Shown here: positions 5,934 through 7,448 of the stretch, piece by piece
Numbering within the stretch: position 1 is the first letter of the stretch
Layout: the number at the start of each line of letters is the position of its first letter
From: Selenomonadaceae bacterium
GTDB lineage: Bacteria > Bacillota > Negativicutes > Selenomonadales > Selenomonadaceae
Length of the DNA stretch: 7,448 nucleotides
Assembly (NCBI GenBank): GCA_017484235.1
Contig: JAFUTM010000117.1
Location: 1-7,448, forward strand
Direction of reading: 5' to 3'
Program-made: the position numbers and the translations under genes
Notes under the pieces: generated by a model
What the model was told of the DNA's origin: nothing
The model's database searches: none
The model's input: the letters and a program-made list of their open reading frames with translations, nothing else

Positions 5934-7448
5934 TCACACCTTTCTTGAAGTACAAATTATTACTGAACGTGCGCCGATGATGAATTGTTCTGAAGAATTA
6001 ATCGCAACTGGTTCATCATAAACCGCATTTTCGCCCAAATCGGTATTTGCTTCAACTTGCCAGCTCATATTTTGAGGAAGTGCCGGCAGCCAAACGCCGT
6101 GACTTTCCCAGTGAGCATTGATACCGATATAAACGAAATCATCTTCATCATCGTCAGTTCTACCGGCAAACATCACACCAATGACGCGATTCTCTGAAGA
6201 GTAATCAAACTGCCAGGAGTTAGTGCCGTGAACGCTAATCGGTGGATAGCCTACTGGTGTGCCTTTGGACATTCTCATTAATACAGGATGTGCCTTGCGG
6301 AAAGCTATCATCTTCTTGAAAAATTTGTATAAATCTTGATTCTTTTCAAGATCATTCCAATCAATCCAACTGATTTTGTTATCTTGGCAGTATGGATTGT
6401 TGTTGCCGTATTGTGTATTGCCGAACTCGTCGCCCGCCAAAATCATCGGAATACCTACACTTGTCAAGAGGATTGCCGCCGCATTTTTAATCATCTTGTG
6501 CCGCAGGAAATTAATTCCGTAATCTTCACAGTCACCTTCCCAGCCGCAGTTCCAAGAGTGATTGTCATTGCCGCCGTCACTGCCGCCCCAGCCGTTTGCC
6601 TCATTGTGCTTGTTATCATAAGCATAGAGGTCGTACAGAGTGAAACCGTCGTGACAGGTGATGAAGTTTACTGAAGCAGTATCGCCACGCCAGAAGCGAT
6701 TATAAATGTCCTCTGAGCCTGTAATTCTGGCCGCGACTGCACTGGCAAGTCCAGCCTCACCTTTGAGGAAGCGGCGAACGTCGTCACGGTATCTGCCATT
6801 CCACTCAGCCCAGCGGCCATAAGCAGGAAAATTGCCAACTTGATAGAGACCGCCGGCGTCCCAAGCCTCAGCGATCAGACAGGCATCTTTAAGAATTGGA
6901 TCAGCCGCGAGTGATTCCAGCAGCGGTGGATTAGCCATTGGTGAACCGTCTTGGTTACGTCCTAAGATTGCCGCTAAATCGAAACGGAAGCCGTCGACGT
7001 GATAAGTACCAACCCAGTAGCGCAGGCAGTCCAGAATTAAGTTGCGAACAATCGGATTGTTGCAGTTGAGAGTATTGCCGCAGCCGCTGAAATTGTAATA
7101 CCAGCCGTCCGGTGTCAAGATATAATACAGATTGTTGTCAAGACCTTTGAAATTTATATAAGGTCCGTGCTCATTGCCTTCTGCAGTGTGATTGAAAACT
7201 ACGTCTAAAATGACTTTGATTCCATTTTGGTGGAGTTCCTTAATCAGTGTTTTGAGTTCGTCAGCCTGCATTGAATACTTACCGCTGGCGGCATAACCAG
7301 CCTTAGGCGCGAAAAATGCAACGGTACTATAGCCCCAGTAGTTCATCAATGTGCCGCCGTTGCCGTCGTCACGTGCGCCCTCAAACTCATCAAACTCAAA
7401 GATTGGCAAAAGTTCAATCGCAGTGATTCCCAACTCTTTCAGATATGG
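5934..7448 (-). CDS. glgX: glycogen debranching enzyme, GlgX/isoamylase type (5' end outside window)
   Basis: The visible 504 residues are the catalytic core and C-terminus of a GH13 alpha-1,6-glucosidase that removes branches from glycogen or limit dextrins in the cytoplasm. Counting from the first complete codon at 7448, the four GH13 signatures are intact: DVVFNH (82-87), GFRFD with nucleophile D157, IAEAWD with acid/base E194, and FITCHDGF with H266-D267. NYWGYSTVAFFAP near the start and ILAGDEFGNTQYGNNNPYCQDN further on are typical of GlgX/isoamylase rather than alpha-amylase. The frame is open to the window edge (PYLKELGITAIELLPIFEF). An in-frame TTG at 7433 is an internal leucine, not a start, so the N-terminal carbohydrate-binding domain is missing only because of the cut. 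The gene ends in TGA, 4 nt before the tautomerase. GlgX versus plain isoamylase is not fully settled. Confidence 0.93.
   Translation of the reverse strand, partial: PYLKELGITAIELLPIFEFDEFEGARDDGNGGTLMNYWGYSTVAFFAPKAGYAASGKYSMQADELKTLIKELHQNGIKVILDVVFNHTAEGNEHGPYINFKGLDNNLYYILTPDGWYYNFSGCGNTLNCNNPIVRNLILDCLRYWVGTYHVDGFRFDLAAILGRNQDGSPMANPPLLESLAADPILKDACLIAEAWDAGGLYQVGNFPAYGRWAEWNGRYRDDVRRFLKGEAGLASAVAARITGSEDIYNRFWRGDTASVNFITCHDGFTLYDLYAYDNKHNEANGWGGSDGGNDNHSWNCGWEGDCEDYGINFLRHKMIKNAAAILLTSVGIPMILAGDEFGNTQYGNNNPYCQDNKISWIDWNDLEKNQDLYKFFKKMIAFRKAHPVLMRMSKGTPVGYPPISVHGTNSWQFDYSSENRVIGVMFAGRTDDDEDDFVYIGINAHWESHGVWLPALPQNMSWQVEANTDLGENAVYDEPVAINSSEQFIIGARSVIICTSRKV

Overview
The window looks like a low-GC anaerobic Firmicutes-type chromosome. 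This is an inference from A+T-rich coding sequence, strong GGAGG-type ribosome binding sites, TTG start use, and the mix of a glycogen-debranching enzyme, small nitroreductases, a cupin and a MATE transporter. A Negativicutes/Selenomonas-like host is a guess I cannot prove here. All recognisable genes lie on the minus strand and read from right to left.

Right to left: (1) 7448-5934, the C-terminal ~504 residues of a GlgX/isoamylase-type debranching enzyme, cut by the window edge. (2) 5929-5663, a small 4-oxalocrotonate-tautomerase-like protein, and 5660-5163, a short nitroreductase. Both are packed within 2-4 nt of the preceding gene, so this end reads as a translationally coupled unit. (3) 5071-4481, a second, longer nitroreductase. 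(4) 4379-4044, a single-domain cupin, followed after 17 nt by 4026-2305, a 573-residue protein built of four DUF1566/Lcl_C-like modules. (5) 2206-563, a MATE-like multidrug/polysaccharide-exporter-superfamily membrane protein with a C-terminal domain that resembles a degenerate histidine-kinase-type ATPase. (6) 562-1 has no credible protein gene. It holds a near-consensus sigma70-type promoter (337-365) firing leftward into about 330 nt of strongly structured sequence, with an apparent H-type pseudoknot. I interpret it as a large non-coding RNA gene that runs up to or beyond the left edge.

The three intergenic gaps of about 80-100 nt (2222-2310, 4400-4484, 5091-5170) are filled with related inverted repeats built from an AATTAGGAATGAGGAATT unit. 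In each case the repeat starts exactly at the 3' end of the upstream gene and supplies its stop codon. Tightly coupled gene pairs lack the element.

Functionally, the tautomerase, two nitroreductases and cupin suggest small-molecule redox or detoxification chemistry, with the MATE protein as a possible exporter. No substrate can be read from the sequence and no pathway is demonstrated. The most noteworthy items are the candidate structured RNA, the stop-codon-supplying repeats, the MATE-pseudoATPase fusion and the A-B-A-B architecture of the DUF1566 protein.
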